Below are positions 53,244 through 63,411 of a stretch of 64,000 bases of DNA, piece after piece (positions within the stretch are counted from its first letter, which is position 1; the number at the start of each line of letters is the position of its first letter). The notes under the pieces are model-generated. The model did not search any database. It was given only the letters and a program-made list of their open reading frames with translations, and had not been told where the DNA came from. Source of the stretch: Aricia agestis (lineage: Eukaryota; Arthropoda; Insecta; Lepidoptera; Lycaenidae); assembly GCF_905147365.1 (NCBI RefSeq), contig NC_056425.1:12427001-12491000 (forward strand), written 5' to 3'. Both the position numbers and the translations under genes were made by a program.

Positions 53244-56102
53244 TTAATCAAAAAGGCCACCCCGCAGCGTACCGTGCTCAAATGTCCCCATCACACTGGC
53301 CGCGTTACCGCGCTGAATGGCTAGGGAGACGTGTTGGGCCAGGTACGCCCCGGAGCGGGGATCTTTACCCGATTCCCGCAACCGACGTCCGAGCTGGCGA
53401 ACGAAAGCTTTAGCTTCGTTACACCAGGTACCCCCTGTTTCCACGGCAAAAGGAACGAAAAGGTATTTCTGCCCCAGATCCGCATACTTAGTGTGTTTCT
53501 GCCTGGCTGCGTATTCGGCGGCAGACCCCGCGGTTCGAGCAGTGCCGGAAATGTGCGAAGCGGCGTATGTACTCACGCACGTGGCATCCCATAGGAGGCA
53601 ACGACCTTTTTCCCATGGTATCAAAGTAAGGCCATCCGGGCGTTTGCCGTCGCTCCTACTCAAACCGGGGGGCTCGAGAACACACGGTACGTCTGCTGAC
53701 ACCAAAGCTCGACGAAGAATGTCATTAAGTGCATGGTGTCTAGCAAAACGGCCGGCTGCTTTAAAGCAGCTGAGTCCGTGGTGACCGTAGGCGTCAGCTT
53801 CAGAACCGCATGGGCAGCGGTGAGGCTCGCACACCTCGCAACCCAGTCTCAGTGCCACCGCTACTCGAAGGGTGTTATCATCGAGAAGAGTGCCGAGGTG
53901 CGGTGATGGTAACGCCTGGAGCCAAGCGCCTGATTCCGGGCAGCTAGCTGCCTTAATTCGGGCCAACGCTGTTTCTGAAAATGAATTACTTATTTGCACT
54001 AAGGTGGATCTGGAGCAGAGTTCATCCCAGGCGCGCTGGGAGGTGACATCTACGGGGGGGTTAATTCCGGGATAACTTTCGTGCCAGGCATTTTCGGCGT
54101 CGTTCATAAAGGGGATGCTGCATCTTGCACCTTGGACTTTTAAAATGCTAGTGACAAGATTAGCAACCCCATTCGACGACGCAAGGAATGCCGGCAAACC
54201 GACAGAACCCATAGTTCTGATACCCAGACCGCCGTATTTTACCGGTAATGCAGCTTGCTGCCATTGCAGATCATTGAGAGAGATATTAAGTATATCCTCC
54301 AGCGTGGACCGGATGATAGCGTCTATCTTCGAGACCTCCATATGGAATTGCCAAGTTGGAGCCGTTCTAATGATATATGTGAGTTTTGGTAGGGAAAAGC
54401 AACAGCGGTAAAGTATTAAGGCGACGTGGGAGGATAAGTTGCCGAGAAGCTCCCGGACTTGCGTAAGGGTTTTACTTTTATTTTCTAGGGCCAACGGAAT
54501 GCCATTTGTGAATATCGGTGCGCCTAGTAGGGAGAATGTTGATTTGTTGAGGGTTTTTATTCCGGGGAGCAGGGAATCGAAGGTGGTGATTATCGGTAAG
54601 TCTATCTCGCCGCAAGCGAATAATTCGCATTTGTTGGTGTTAATTTCAAGTCCCAATTCTTTAAGACTACTAGTGAGAGTTCGGATATCTTCTGCGACTA
54701 CCGCTGGACTTCCTCCAATTGTGCCATCGTCAAGATACCAGACATTCAGTGGAGACTTAATCGATGATATTTTTTTGTGAATGGCTAGGCTGAATATAAG
54801 GGGACCCAGGGGATCACCCTGTTGCGCTCCTACCTGTGATAAAATTTTATGACTGTCGTATGTTAAGTGACTGGGTGAAGCGTAGCACTGGTGAAGAAAT
54901 GGATATAGAGAAGGGATTAGATCCTTAACCTCGTTTAAGATGGAATCCCTTTCAACAGAGTTGAAGGCATTTTTAATGTCCACCTTGACGATGACACAGT
55001 CGCTGTTGGCGGAGTTTAAAGCAAAGGCTCGCGTCGCGTGAATTGCAGCTTCGCAGCCGAGGGCAGTTCCGAAGCCAATTTGGATGGGCTGCAGATGTGA
55101 CGCCATAGGTTCCCTGACGGCTCGGCATGCACACTTCGCCACGAGGCGTCTAAAGGTCGAACCTACGGCTATAGGCCGTATGCCACCGTCTTTTTTTAAG
55201 AGGGCACAGAGTGTCGCTCCATATAGGTATGGGGCTACATCTGGGTTTAATTCACCTTGCAGTAGGAAGTTGCAGAGATTTGCAAGTGATTTTAACAGAC
55301 GCGAGGCGTTGTCGCCAGCGGAGGGCGACAATAATTCTTTCAGGTGTTGGGGGCGGATGCCGTCGGGGCCGGAGGCAGACGAGTTACTAAAGCTTTGTAT
55401 AGCAGAAACGACATCCGATGGGGACAGCACTAGAGGGGATAAGAGCTCTACGGAGGACAGGGGGGGTATGGATAGTGAACGGGAGGGTGTGGGGTGTTTT
55501 TGGATCAGAGACTCAACGGTGCTTGTGTCGGCGGGGGCGATTTTGCAGTCTGAGACGAGCAGACGTGCTGCGCCTGCTAAATCACCTTCGTGTACTTTCA
55601 TTTCAACCCTTTTGCATAGATTGAAGGGCTGCCGAGTTGGGATCTCGCAGGGCAAGGGGCAGGAGCTGTAGATGTTGTGTTTCACTTTCGTTGTGAGGGA
55701 TAACTTGCTTGTCTGATCAGGTACTCTCAGTGCAGAGAAGGCAAATGTTAAAAAATCATACCAGGCCGCTTTGGTGTTTTTATCGACACAGGCATCGATG
55801 AGGTCCGCAAGTTTGCCAGCTGCGAGACTTCTGGCTCCTTTGGGCACGTGTTTCAGTACGCGAACACTGCGCTTGAACTTGGAAAGGCTGTCGAAATCGT
55901 AGGGGTCGGTATGGTTGGGCTGAGCGGAGCTGCCGGGGGATGGCGAGATACAGGATAAATCAGACGAAGGTTGCGGGAGCAGGTTTTTATGCTTGCGGCT
56001 GATATGTATATTCAACCCGTGAACGCCGTTGAAACGGCGACTTGAACAGGGGCAGTGCGGGCATTCAATGCCCTGGCTGCTGTTATTAACGTCCATAGAC
56101 AT
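53244..56102 (-). CDS. R2-group non-LTR retrotransposon, single intact ORF
   Basis: This is a 952-codon frame from ATG (56,100-56,102) to TAA (53,244-53,246) with no interruption. It is GC-richer than its surroundings. The enzyme would cut a target and reverse transcribe its own RNA at the nick. Residues 14-38 form a C2H2 finger (C14, C17, H33, H38), as at the N-terminus of R2-type proteins. Reverse transcriptase follows: GPDGIRPQHL near 255, VKVDIKNAFNSV near 375, AQQGDPLGPLIF and the catalytic WYLDDG (455-460). The C-terminus has CPCG...HHGLSC, a CX1CX8HX4C knuckle at 763-779, then KRPDG (D823) and WDAT (D839), the restriction-like endonuclease seen in R2, NeSL and related elements. No AP endonuclease is present. 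The clade within the group is not decided. Large plus-strand frames here are shadows. Confidence 0.92.
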   Translation of the reverse strand: MSMDVNNSSQGIECPHCPCSSRRFNGVHGLNIHISRKHKNLLPQPSSDLSCISPSPGSSAQPNHTDPYDFDSLSKFKRSVRVLKHVPKGARSLAAGKLADLIDACVDKNTKAAWYDFLTFAFSALRVPDQTSKLSLTTKVKHNIYSSCPLPCEIPTRQPFNLCKRVEMKVHEGDLAGAARLLVSDCKIAPADTSTVESLIQKHPTPSRSLSIPPLSSVELLSPLVLSPSDVVSAIQSFSNSSASGPDGIRPQHLKELLSPSAGDNASRLLKSLANLCNFLLQGELNPDVAPYLYGATLCALLKKDGGIRPIAVGSTFRRLVAKCACRAVREPMASHLQPIQIGFGTALGCEAAIHATRAFALNSANSDCVIVKVDIKNAFNSVERDSILNEVKDLIPSLYPFLHQCYASPSHLTYDSHKILSQVGAQQGDPLGPLIFSLAIHKKISSIKSPLNVWYLDDGTIGGSPAVVAEDIRTLTSSLKELGLEINTNKCELFACGEIDLPIITTFDSLLPGIKTLNKSTFSLLGAPIFTNGIPLALENKSKTLTQVRELLGNLSSHVALILYRCCFSLPKLTYIIRTAPTWQFHMEVSKIDAIIRSTLEDILNISLNDLQWQQAALPVKYGGLGIRTMGSVGLPAFLASSNGVANLVTSILKVQGARCSIPFMNDAENAWHESYPGINPPVDVTSQRAWDELCSRSTLVQISNSFSETALARIKAASCPESGAWLQALPSPHLGTLLDDNTLRVAVALRLGCEVCEPHRCPCGSEADAYGHHGLSCFKAAGRFARHHALNDILRRALVSADVPCVLEPPGLSRSDGKRPDGLTLIPWEKGRCLLWDATCVSTYAASHISGTARTAGSAAEYAARQKHTKYADLGQKYLFVPFAVETGGTWCNEAKAFVRQLGRRLRESGKDPRSGAYLAQHVSLAIQRGNAASVMGTFEHGTLRGGLFD

Positions 56103-56488
56103 GGTACTAAAATATAACTTAAACTAGAATCTTGGAATATATTTTACATTTACATACATTACAAAGTAAAAAATATAAAAAAAAAAAATTAAAATAAATA
56201 ATAATAAGATTAACTAAAGAATAATTCAGATAAATAATATGTAGTAATAATATGTATACTTATTTAAACTTAGGACGTCGCTGCTGCTCCTTATTGTAAC
56301 TGTATTCTGTACCTTTCATCATGCGGCGTAGACTTGGGCATTATACTGTCGCTAGCCATAGCTCGTGTGCTAATTCTCCGGACGGTTCCCAGTCAGCGTC
56401 ATTAATATGCATCAGAGTGCTGGACCGCACTGAGTTACCCTGTACTCGTAGAAACAGCTCAGGCCTCTCTCACAGTGAGTTATAATCC
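56103..56488 (-). other. Probable 5' leader of the R2-group element
   Basis: 56,103-56,260 is AT-rich. 56,270-56,480 is GC-balanced (CTCGTGTGCTAATTCTCCGG), and a change of character near 56,485 may mark the element's 5' end. No target duplication was found. Confidence 0.4.
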
Positions 56489-57077
56489 ATGATCCAAATT
56501 ATCTTTTACCTTTTGTCGTTAACGTATCTTTTCACGACTCATTCTGACAATCAGGAAAGTACTTCTACAAGGCCAGCAGGCGGCAGATCCATATATTTTC
56601 GCTTCTTTATTTTTTCAAACAATGACAGGCTCCTCCTCCAAAGAGCACCTTTTTATATTATGTATTTATCACACCGGCTTTGTTCTAAGTTGTTCAGCGA
56701 TTATTTCTTGAAAATAGATACAATTCAGTATATTTCAGTTCCAAAACATTGTAATATTAAGCAAATTTTAAATTTTAAAAATTTGTTAAGAAAATATCGA
56801 TATTGTCTTCTTGACAGATCCGACATAATGACAAATTATAAAATGCACCTATCTATTGTAATGTAATAAATCAATAATTAATTAAGTATCGACATTTCTA
56901 TTTCTATATAATAAATCTTGGTAATACATACGACTTGGTAATACATTAACCTTAGTATCTGGTAATAATATTTGCACACTCATTGTAGTAGAATATGTGG
57001 AAAATGAAAAAGCTAACACCTTATTGTACCATATTCCTAAGCAAATAAAATGATTTTGATTTGATTTGATTTGATTA
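56489..57077 (+). mobile_element. 3' fragment of a plus-strand LINE with TTTGA tail
   Basis: It ends AAGCAAATAAAATGATTTTG followed by TTTGA repeats (57,050-57,077), a typical 3' end of lepidopteran non-LTR elements. A 125-codon frame at 56,489-56,866 may be the remnant of its reverse transcriptase C-terminus, but I could not match it to a named block. Confidence 0.5.
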
Positions 57078-57774
57078 TTTCTGTTCTCAATCTTCATAGT
57101 TTCGATGTCGGTACCAGTCCTATAAGTTGAGTTATAATATTTTATCATAGAACTGGCCATTAGGTTAGCTGGTACAGAATAAGAATTATTTAATACTTTT
57201 TAGTTCATTTAAGAATATTACTTTTGTCTTTACCTTGGAAGTCTGTTTTAATTTTTTTGTTTAAAAATAATAATTTCACTCTTTTTAGTTATCCTTAAGG
57301 TTGTCTATACAATTTTGGTGTTTTAATCGATAAACAAACTACAGAATAATGATCGAAAACATCAGTCTCGTTATAGATCGAGACTATGAAACGTACCAAA
57401 AATATGGTCATAATGTAATGATGCACGGTGTAGTGATGATGATGATGATGATTAATATTATCAGCATAGTAGCTAATGCTTGTGGGTCCTTAAACAACGC
57501 CGAAATTCCCAAACATGTATCTATAAGGAATCAAGAGTTCTGTTCAGCACCTTCGGAACCGTGGTATACCATATGATTAAAATACATCACATAAAACCAA
57601 AATAACCATAGGTTCCCATTTCAATTTCAAGGAGTCCCCTCGATTCTTCATGGTTCCCATCATCAGACCACCATTTTTGTGAACATGGTACCAACTCGGA
57701 ACAACACCCTGTACAACAAAAGAAAAATTTTGAAAATCGATCCACAAACGGCGGAGTAATCGTTGAACATACAT
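57078..57774. other. Unassigned
   Basis: A GAT triplet run lies at about 57,436-57,452. 57,560-57,770 (CCATAGGTTCCCATTTC, AACATGGTACCAACTCGGAA) leads into the repeat end at 57,775 and is probably part of it. Confidence 0.45.
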
Positions 57775-57830
57775 AAAAAAACCACAGCCGAACGTATAAC
57801 CTCCTCCTTTTTGGAAGTCGGTTAAAAAAG
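57775..57830 (-). repeat. ACCGACTTCC repeat end
   Basis: On the minus strand it reads TTTAACCGACTTCCAAAAAG then GAGGAGGTTATACG, the same end as at 12,060. Confidence 0.65.
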
Positions 57831-58022
57831 TGGCGTCTTCGCCCTTAATTGTCGCATAGGTAGATAGAATATAGTTTATTTCCTTAAAGCTTAGAATGTA
57901 CTTAGTAATTTACTTTATTAGATAAGTTTTACAATTTACACTGTTTTCCTGAGACTTATAAATGCGTGCAAAATTTTACAAGCATTTACTATTAATAGAA
58001 CTAAAGAAATGCTTGTAAAAAT

Positions 58023-58250
58023 GGACTTAGGTTTAAACCTAAGTCCCCTCCTAAAGCTGAACGCACATATTTTGTCCGCACCGTACGCGCCGAACGCGCC
58101 GCGCCGTACACGCCGAACGCACCGCATAATACACGAAATGCGGCGCGTACGGTGCGGATGAATGTGCGAGGTTTCACATCATTTCATACAACGAATTATA
58201 AAATGCGGCGCGTTCGGCGCGTGCGTGCTGATAAATGTGCGATCACCTTA
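58023..58250. mobile_element. GC-rich foldback MITE preceded by a perfect palindrome
   Basis: 58,023-58,046 is a perfect 24-bp palindrome (GGACTTAGGTTT and its complement). From about 58,058, CGCACATATTTTGTCCGCAC then CGTACGCGCCG is inverted at 58,140-58,172 (CGGCGCGTACGGTGCGGATG), and a further GGCGCGTTCGGCGCG block follows to 58,250. The CpG-dense core is striking in this AT-rich window. The 63-codon antisense frame is an artefact. Confidence 0.65.
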
Positions 58251-58486
58251 AAGCAGTTTAAACCTGGAATCTGGATGCACAACTTTAACCAGTGACCTCA
58301 TAACTCACTTCTAATGTTAATAACACCGTGAGTTTCCACACGACATGGAGTATACCGCAGCTGTCATTAGTCATTGACTACGATCCTGTCAAAGTGTACG
58401 CTCGCGCACGCAAGCATAATTGTTTTGACAGACCGGGTAATGATGAGAAGCTAATCACAAGTAAACAAACTAGATATTATAATACT

Positions 58487-58635
58487 AGTTGATCTGGCAA
58501 ACGCATTTGCATTATATGCTTGAAGGCTTTGAAGGAAGCGAAGGTTCTCAGACCAACAGGCACACAAAATTTTAAAACAATCGGTCCAGCCGTTTCTGAG
58601 GAGTTTGACAACTAACATCGCGACAAGAGAATTTT
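58487..58635 (+). repeat. ACTAGCTGTCCCGG-type element, diverged
   Basis: It starts CTAGTTGATCTGGCAAACGC, contains ATCGGTCCAGCCGTTTCTGA and ends AGAGAATTTTAT. Confidence 0.6.
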
Positions 58636-58639
58636 ATGC

Positions 58640-58890
58640 AGGGTGCAACAAAACTAAGTGATAATACTTTAGGGTGTGTATGAGAACTCAGTATACAATT
58701 TACCGTGAAAGTAGCAGCTCTGAAAGACTTTTTTTTTTCTTCACTTTTGTATCTTCCACACAAATCACAAAAAAGTACTTTCAAAACTTTTTTATGAAAT
58801 AAGGGGGCTTGCAAACGGGTCACCTGATGGAAAACAACTACCGTCGCCCATGGATACTCATCATAAGAGTTGCAAGTGCCCCTTCAATTA
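58640..58890 (+). repeat. CAGCGCTG repeat fragment joined to a GGGGGCAAACG copy
   Basis: 58,640-58,785 starts AGGGTGCAACAAAACTAAGT then GATAATACTTTAGGG, a clear end of the CAGCGCTG family, and breaks off before its right arm. 58,786-58,890 is the GGGGGC repeat with the usual CAACTACCGTCGCCCATGG. Confidence 0.65.
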
Positions 58891-58971
58891 CGTAAGGGTG
58901 TATCGCTTATGTTGAGTTCACACTCTAATGTAATTACGTCACAACTCACACTGCTTTGTTACAACTTACTC

Positions 58972-59288
58972 CCAGCCGGGCTAGCACGGCCACCAGTAGA
59001 AATGCGAAAGTATAGACAAACTGTGGAGATAAACTTAAGGTGAATTGAGACCTTTTTTCGTTCCGAAAAATTCAATTAAAATGCCACTTTATGACAGACT
59101 ATAGTCCTAAAAATTCAAATAATACCCTACTTTATGACATAATATATTATAGTCTGTCATTAAGTGGCATTTTAATTGAATTTTTGTCAGTCGGAGCCCG
59201 CGGTAAAGATCGGAACGGACCTCAAGTTTATGTCCACAGTTTGTCCATACTTTCGCATTTCTACTGGTGGCCGTGCTAGCCCAGCTGG
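58972..59288. mobile_element. Long-armed foldback MITE, 317 bp
   Basis: The ends CCAGCCGGGCTAGCACGGCC and, complementary, GGCCGTGCTAGCCCAGCTGG start arms of about 70 bp (with ATGCGAAAGTATAGACAAAC inside). A second nested pair, ATTCAATTAAAATGCCACTT with its complement, lies near 59,080 and 59,160. No coding capacity. Confidence 0.8.
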
Positions 59289-59645
59289 AATCTGGATATG
59301 TAAGATTTTATTATTCGTTATAATTTATTACGCATAACATATTATACTTAATTATAATATTTATACCGTAACAAAATACAGTTTATTTGCATTGTTATTG
59401 TATTCTTAGTTCTTACTTATTTTCGATAACTAGCACAGGAAATCGACTTCAAATGTTAATAACTTCATGATTTATTATGTTAATAATTGTTAATAGGTAC
59501 AGGCCTGAAATAAATGGTAAATAAATGAAACATGCAATAGGCAGTGCCTACCATATTCTCATTATAATAATTATAATAATGGTAAGACATAAGTATTGAG
59601 AAATTCAAATTTCAAGCAACATAAAACTTTGGTAGTTACGAAACC
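59289..59645. other. Unassigned
   Basis: AT-rich. Nothing recognised. Confidence 0.5.
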
Positions 59646-59819
59646 AGGGCTGTAGCTAAAGTCAGATTTGAGGTAGGGCAGCATTGGTTACAGGTAGGGC
59701 GGAAGTAAAAAAAATCATAATTGATTGATTTTCTTGGGTTTTTTGGTATTTTTAAGGTAGGGCATTATGATTTTAAGGTAGGGCATTGCCCCACGATGCC
59801 CCCCCCTAGCTACGGCCGT
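59646..59819. mobile_element. GTAGGGCA MITE
   Basis: GGGCTGTAGCTA at the left and its near complement TAGCTACGGCCG at the right form the ends. GTAGGGCA is repeated internally four times, and the right side has CCCCACGATGCCCCCCCC. Confidence 0.6.
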
Positions 59820-60112
59820 GTACGAAACACGAAATACTATAGATACAGTAATTTGTAGAATCATTTTGTTTTAACGATGAAAAATGGGACTTTTAATGTG
59901 ATTTGATAATTATGGATTTTGATGAAACATTTAATGCTGATCATTATAACTTGTGATTCTGTGTATTACAACGCGTCTTGTTTCGATAAAATAGTATATT
60001 ATGTCGAAGTATGTATGTCAGTAAGATACAATTTTTATAGCTACAACGTCGATTCTTCAAAATAAAGCTATGTTATGATATTATAAAAAACGAGCTATAT
60101 TCGTCTATAAGA

Positions 60113-60710
60113 TAGGGATGCCACGAATAGTGAATTGGCCGAATACCGAATACCGAATATTTGGCAACGCTGTCGGCCGAAGCGCCGAATATTCGGCACG
60201 AAATACATAGTTTTCGGGGGCGCTGTAGCTGAATTAAGACCAGTCGCAACCTACTTTCCTTGTTGCGTTTTCAATCGGGCCATTCGTCAAACGAGTTGGA
60301 TTTTTATTTGAAAACAGTTTTCCTAGATCGGAAGGCAGATCCTCACAAGCGGTAGTTAGTAAACTAAAAACAATACCAAAAACTTTCGAAATTTGCCAAA
60401 CTTTATCTACTGGAAGTAGCGTGTAGAATGAGAGATTATTTTCTAAGGCTGGTAACATTTACGATGGAAAGCGTACTTAATCGTTTGCTACCAAAAAATG
60501 CTGAAAAGCTTGTTTTTATCTATCACAACTTAACACTGATCAATTTTAATTACTAAAGTGTTGTAATTTGGAAATAAATACATAATTTTAATTAATATAG
60601 CGCGTTTTTTACGTGATGTAGTATTCGGTATTCGGCCGAATACAGAATAGCAAAAAAGAGGCCGAAAAGGCCGAATACCGAATAGTTGCCGAATATTCGT
60701 GACATCTTTA
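60113..60710 (+). mobile_element. hAT-type transposon remnant, 598 bp
   Basis: The terminal inverted repeats are TAGGGATGCCACGAAT and its counterpart ending at 60,710 (TAAAGATGTCACGAAT in reverse), followed inward by CCGAATACCGAATA words on both sides. The flanks CTATAAGA and TATAGATC could be a decayed 8-bp duplication. Inside, near 60,450-60,530, lies the C-terminus of a transposase (LLPKNAEKLVFIYHNL), where the hAT dimerisation domain ends; the preceding AGNIY block is in another frame. Most of the gene has been lost. The 74-codon minus frame is a shadow. Confidence 0.75.
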
Positions 60711-60844
60711 TATAGATCAAAATGAAGTCAAATAAAATCTCTAACGATCACACTTAGAAAGAAAAAAAGTCAACAATTACTTGAGTGACAGAAAATGCAC
60801 GGTGATGTATATTATAAATTGTACATAAGATAGTCAGATGTATA

Positions 60845-61406
60845 CTAAACTGGCTGTTACCCGCGACTCTGTATGCGTCAAGTGAGTCAACACAAATCAC
60901 ACGAAGATGAATATTTTTTTTATGAAATAAGGGAGCAAACGGGTCACCTGATGGAAAGCAACTTCCGTCGCCCATGGACACTCGCAGCATCAGAAGAGCT
61001 GCAGGTGCGTTGCCGGCCTTTTAAGAGGGAATAGGGTAATAGGGGAAGGTAGGGATGGGAAGGGAAGGGAATAGGGGAGGACAGGAAAGGGAATAGGGTA
61101 GGGGATTGGGCCTCAGCTCCGGTAAACTCACTCACTCGGCGAAACACAGCGCAAGCACTGTTTCAAGCCGGTTTTCTGTGAGAACGTGGTATTTCTCCGG
61201 TCGAGCCGGCCCATTCCTGCCGAAGCATGGCTCTCCCACGTCTAAATTTAATTTTTTTCCCGCTTTTCCACTTTTTTCACTAATTCTTCGTTCTATAATT
61301 GCTCTGGTAATAATTTTTAAATTTGTACCAGTAGTTCCTGTGATTGGCGCGCCGCGTGTTCATACAAAAAAAAAACAAACTCTTCAGCTTTATAATATTA
61401 GTATAG
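60845..61406 (+). mobile_element. CTAGCTGTTGCCCGCG element split by a nested repeat
   Basis: Its left end, CTGGCTGTTACCCGCGACT, starts near 60,849, and its right end (GTAGTTCCTGTGATTGGCGC ... TTTATAATATTAGTATAG) ends near 61,406. These match the two ends of 63,412-63,925. Between them, 60,918-61,242 is a long GGGGGCAAACG-family copy that continues through a G-rich tract (61,022-61,110) to CCCATTCCTGCCGAAGCATG and GCTCTCCCACGT. Short frames here are not genes. Confidence 0.7.
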
Positions 61407-62880
61407 TTTTAAAATTTAACAACGCATTGCTTTCCCTGCAACTTGTAAATGTATAACAAAATTGTATACATTTTCCGGTTCTCGAAACCCGCGAAGTGTT
61501 ATTTCCTAAACAATCGCGTCTCCTATTTCACGAGGAATGTTTGTGTCAGCTGTCACTGGCCACTGGTGTCACTTGGGTGGCCGCGGTGACACCCGATCTG
61601 TTGACATTACGCTGACACCGCTTAACTCTGACATAATGTACAGATGAGCACAAAAGTGTTTTGATACAGCTAATAAATATTTTCCTATTTTTTTCGTGTA
61701 AGGTGGCATCTTTTTCTTAAAATATTATAATAACTAATAAGCATTGGTCATTTATGGAATACTATTATGTAGCGATATAATTAAAACTCGTGTTCGAGAA
61801 CAAAAGTGTTCACAGTTTTCTTTTTCTTGTTTATTGTTACACTTTATTTTTCTTGTTTACTGTGCCTTGAAAATATCACTGAGGTAATAAAAATATGAGT
61901 TCTTTTTTAAAAAGTGATTTTTTGGTTTTCTGGACGATTTTGTAAAATAGGTACACACAATAAACAATTTAGTAAACTTATCGTATTATTTGAATATTAA
62001 GACATTATATTTACATAATAAAAAAAATGTTAACAGTTAATATTATAATCGTTTTTCTTTACCTTGGTAATGTTTAAAAAACCTTTTTGTGAAAACAAAC
62101 AAGAATTTATAGCATTTTATACGCTATAATAAGCATAAAAAGATAAACCATGTTTCGATCTGTCATATTTATTACGCCATAAAGGAACAATAAATCTAAG
62201 ACAAGCTGCCGATTTAGATTAAAAAGATAAAAATCATGTTCAACACACTTCTAATGAATAGCCGTGTCCACTATCTACGGAATTTGATCTTATAATGTAC
62301 GTTATAAATTCGGTGATGTTTAAACTAATGAACGCTTTCAGATGCAGTTTGTAAATTATATTTTTGGACTCACGTTTGAGGCATAACATGGAATCAAAAC
62401 AAAGTGGCACAAAATTTTATATTTTATATGAACACATTGACATTTTATATGAAGTTTTGTGCCGCGATTAGCTGAAAAAAAAATACAAATATGTTTTTAA
62501 TATAATATTTTTATAACTGCATTCTTAAGGGGAAGCTTTTGAAATACTTATTATGTTTAAATTTACTAAAATGAAACATTTATCCAGGCTGATCTGACTC
62601 GATATAAGTAACCAAAAATAACACTTCTGAGTTCTGACACAATATAGATAAATAAAAAAAGTATAAAGAGGATTTTTCTAAAACCATTGTACCATAGTGT
62701 ACATTTAACAGCAACTTTAAACAAGTTAAAATCGAGTTAAACGATTTATAGTGAGGTTAAATCGATAAGGTTTACGACTTGCCAGTTAGTGTCGAAAACA
62801 ACAGAGCGATTAATTTAAAACAAATACAAAGTATCATGTTGCATAGGCGTTAAGAGTACAAACACAATAAAACATCTGCT
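61407..62880. other. Unassigned, AT-rich
   Basis: No supported gene or repeat. 62,400-62,465 repeats TTTTATATGAA words with an inverted character. 61,540-61,620 is locally GC-rich (CACTGGTGTCACTTGGGTGG) without an open frame. Confidence 0.5.
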
Positions 62881-63079
62881 ATTGATGATCACGTGGATTG
62901 GATTTACATTATTCCAATCCAGTGAATCAGTCCAGCAAAATTACATTCACTGGAATGCATTTGTATTTTCCATTATTCCTAACAAATCGTTAAACATTAA
63001 ACCAATGCAGCGCTGTAATCCAGCGCTGCATTGGTTACTGGATTGGAATAATGTAAATCCAATCCACGTGATCATCAAT
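62881..63079. mobile_element. Foldback element, perfect 43-bp arms and inner hairpin
   Basis: 62,881-62,923 and 63,037-63,079 are exact reverse complements (ATTGATGATCACGTGGATTG at the tip). Inside, AACCAATGCAGCGCTG and its exact complement form a second 16-bp hairpin (63,000-63,035). The 78-codon frame spanning it is an artefact of the symmetry. A diverged relative is at 7,885-8,095. Confidence 0.85.
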
Positions 63080-63411
63080 TTTAGCAGACTGGCCATAATG
63101 AAGAGAAATAATTATTGATAAAATCATAAAGATTATATTTTGTTCTATTTTAAATTTTTTTTTTTTTACTTATTGTTTTTTTTTTGTTGGGTTTTGGCAC
63201 TGAAATGGGTCTTTAATCTGCCAAAGTTATTCTCATATTCCTTTAACCTTTTTTTTATGAAAAGTTGGGTCTATGAACTTTTCGTCTGTATCCTTTTTTT
63301 GGTTCTTTAACTTTTTTTTCATATTTTCGCCGATGATGTGTCTAAGCTTTTATTCGTTTTGCTCTGCTATTTCCCTATTTCCCATTTATAATACTTGCTA
63401 TAAATATATTT
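63080..63411. other. Unassigned T-rich stretch
   Basis: Long T runs (63,150-63,190 and others). No gene. Confidence 0.5.

Noticed and set aside
55084..55671. 195-codon plus-strand frame and other long antisense frames (53,317-54,780)
   Set aside because: They are shadows of the GC-rich minus-strand R2-group ORF; no domain of their own.
62882..63118. 78-codon frame
   Set aside because: It spans a perfect foldback element; the peptide is symmetric in composition and has no family.
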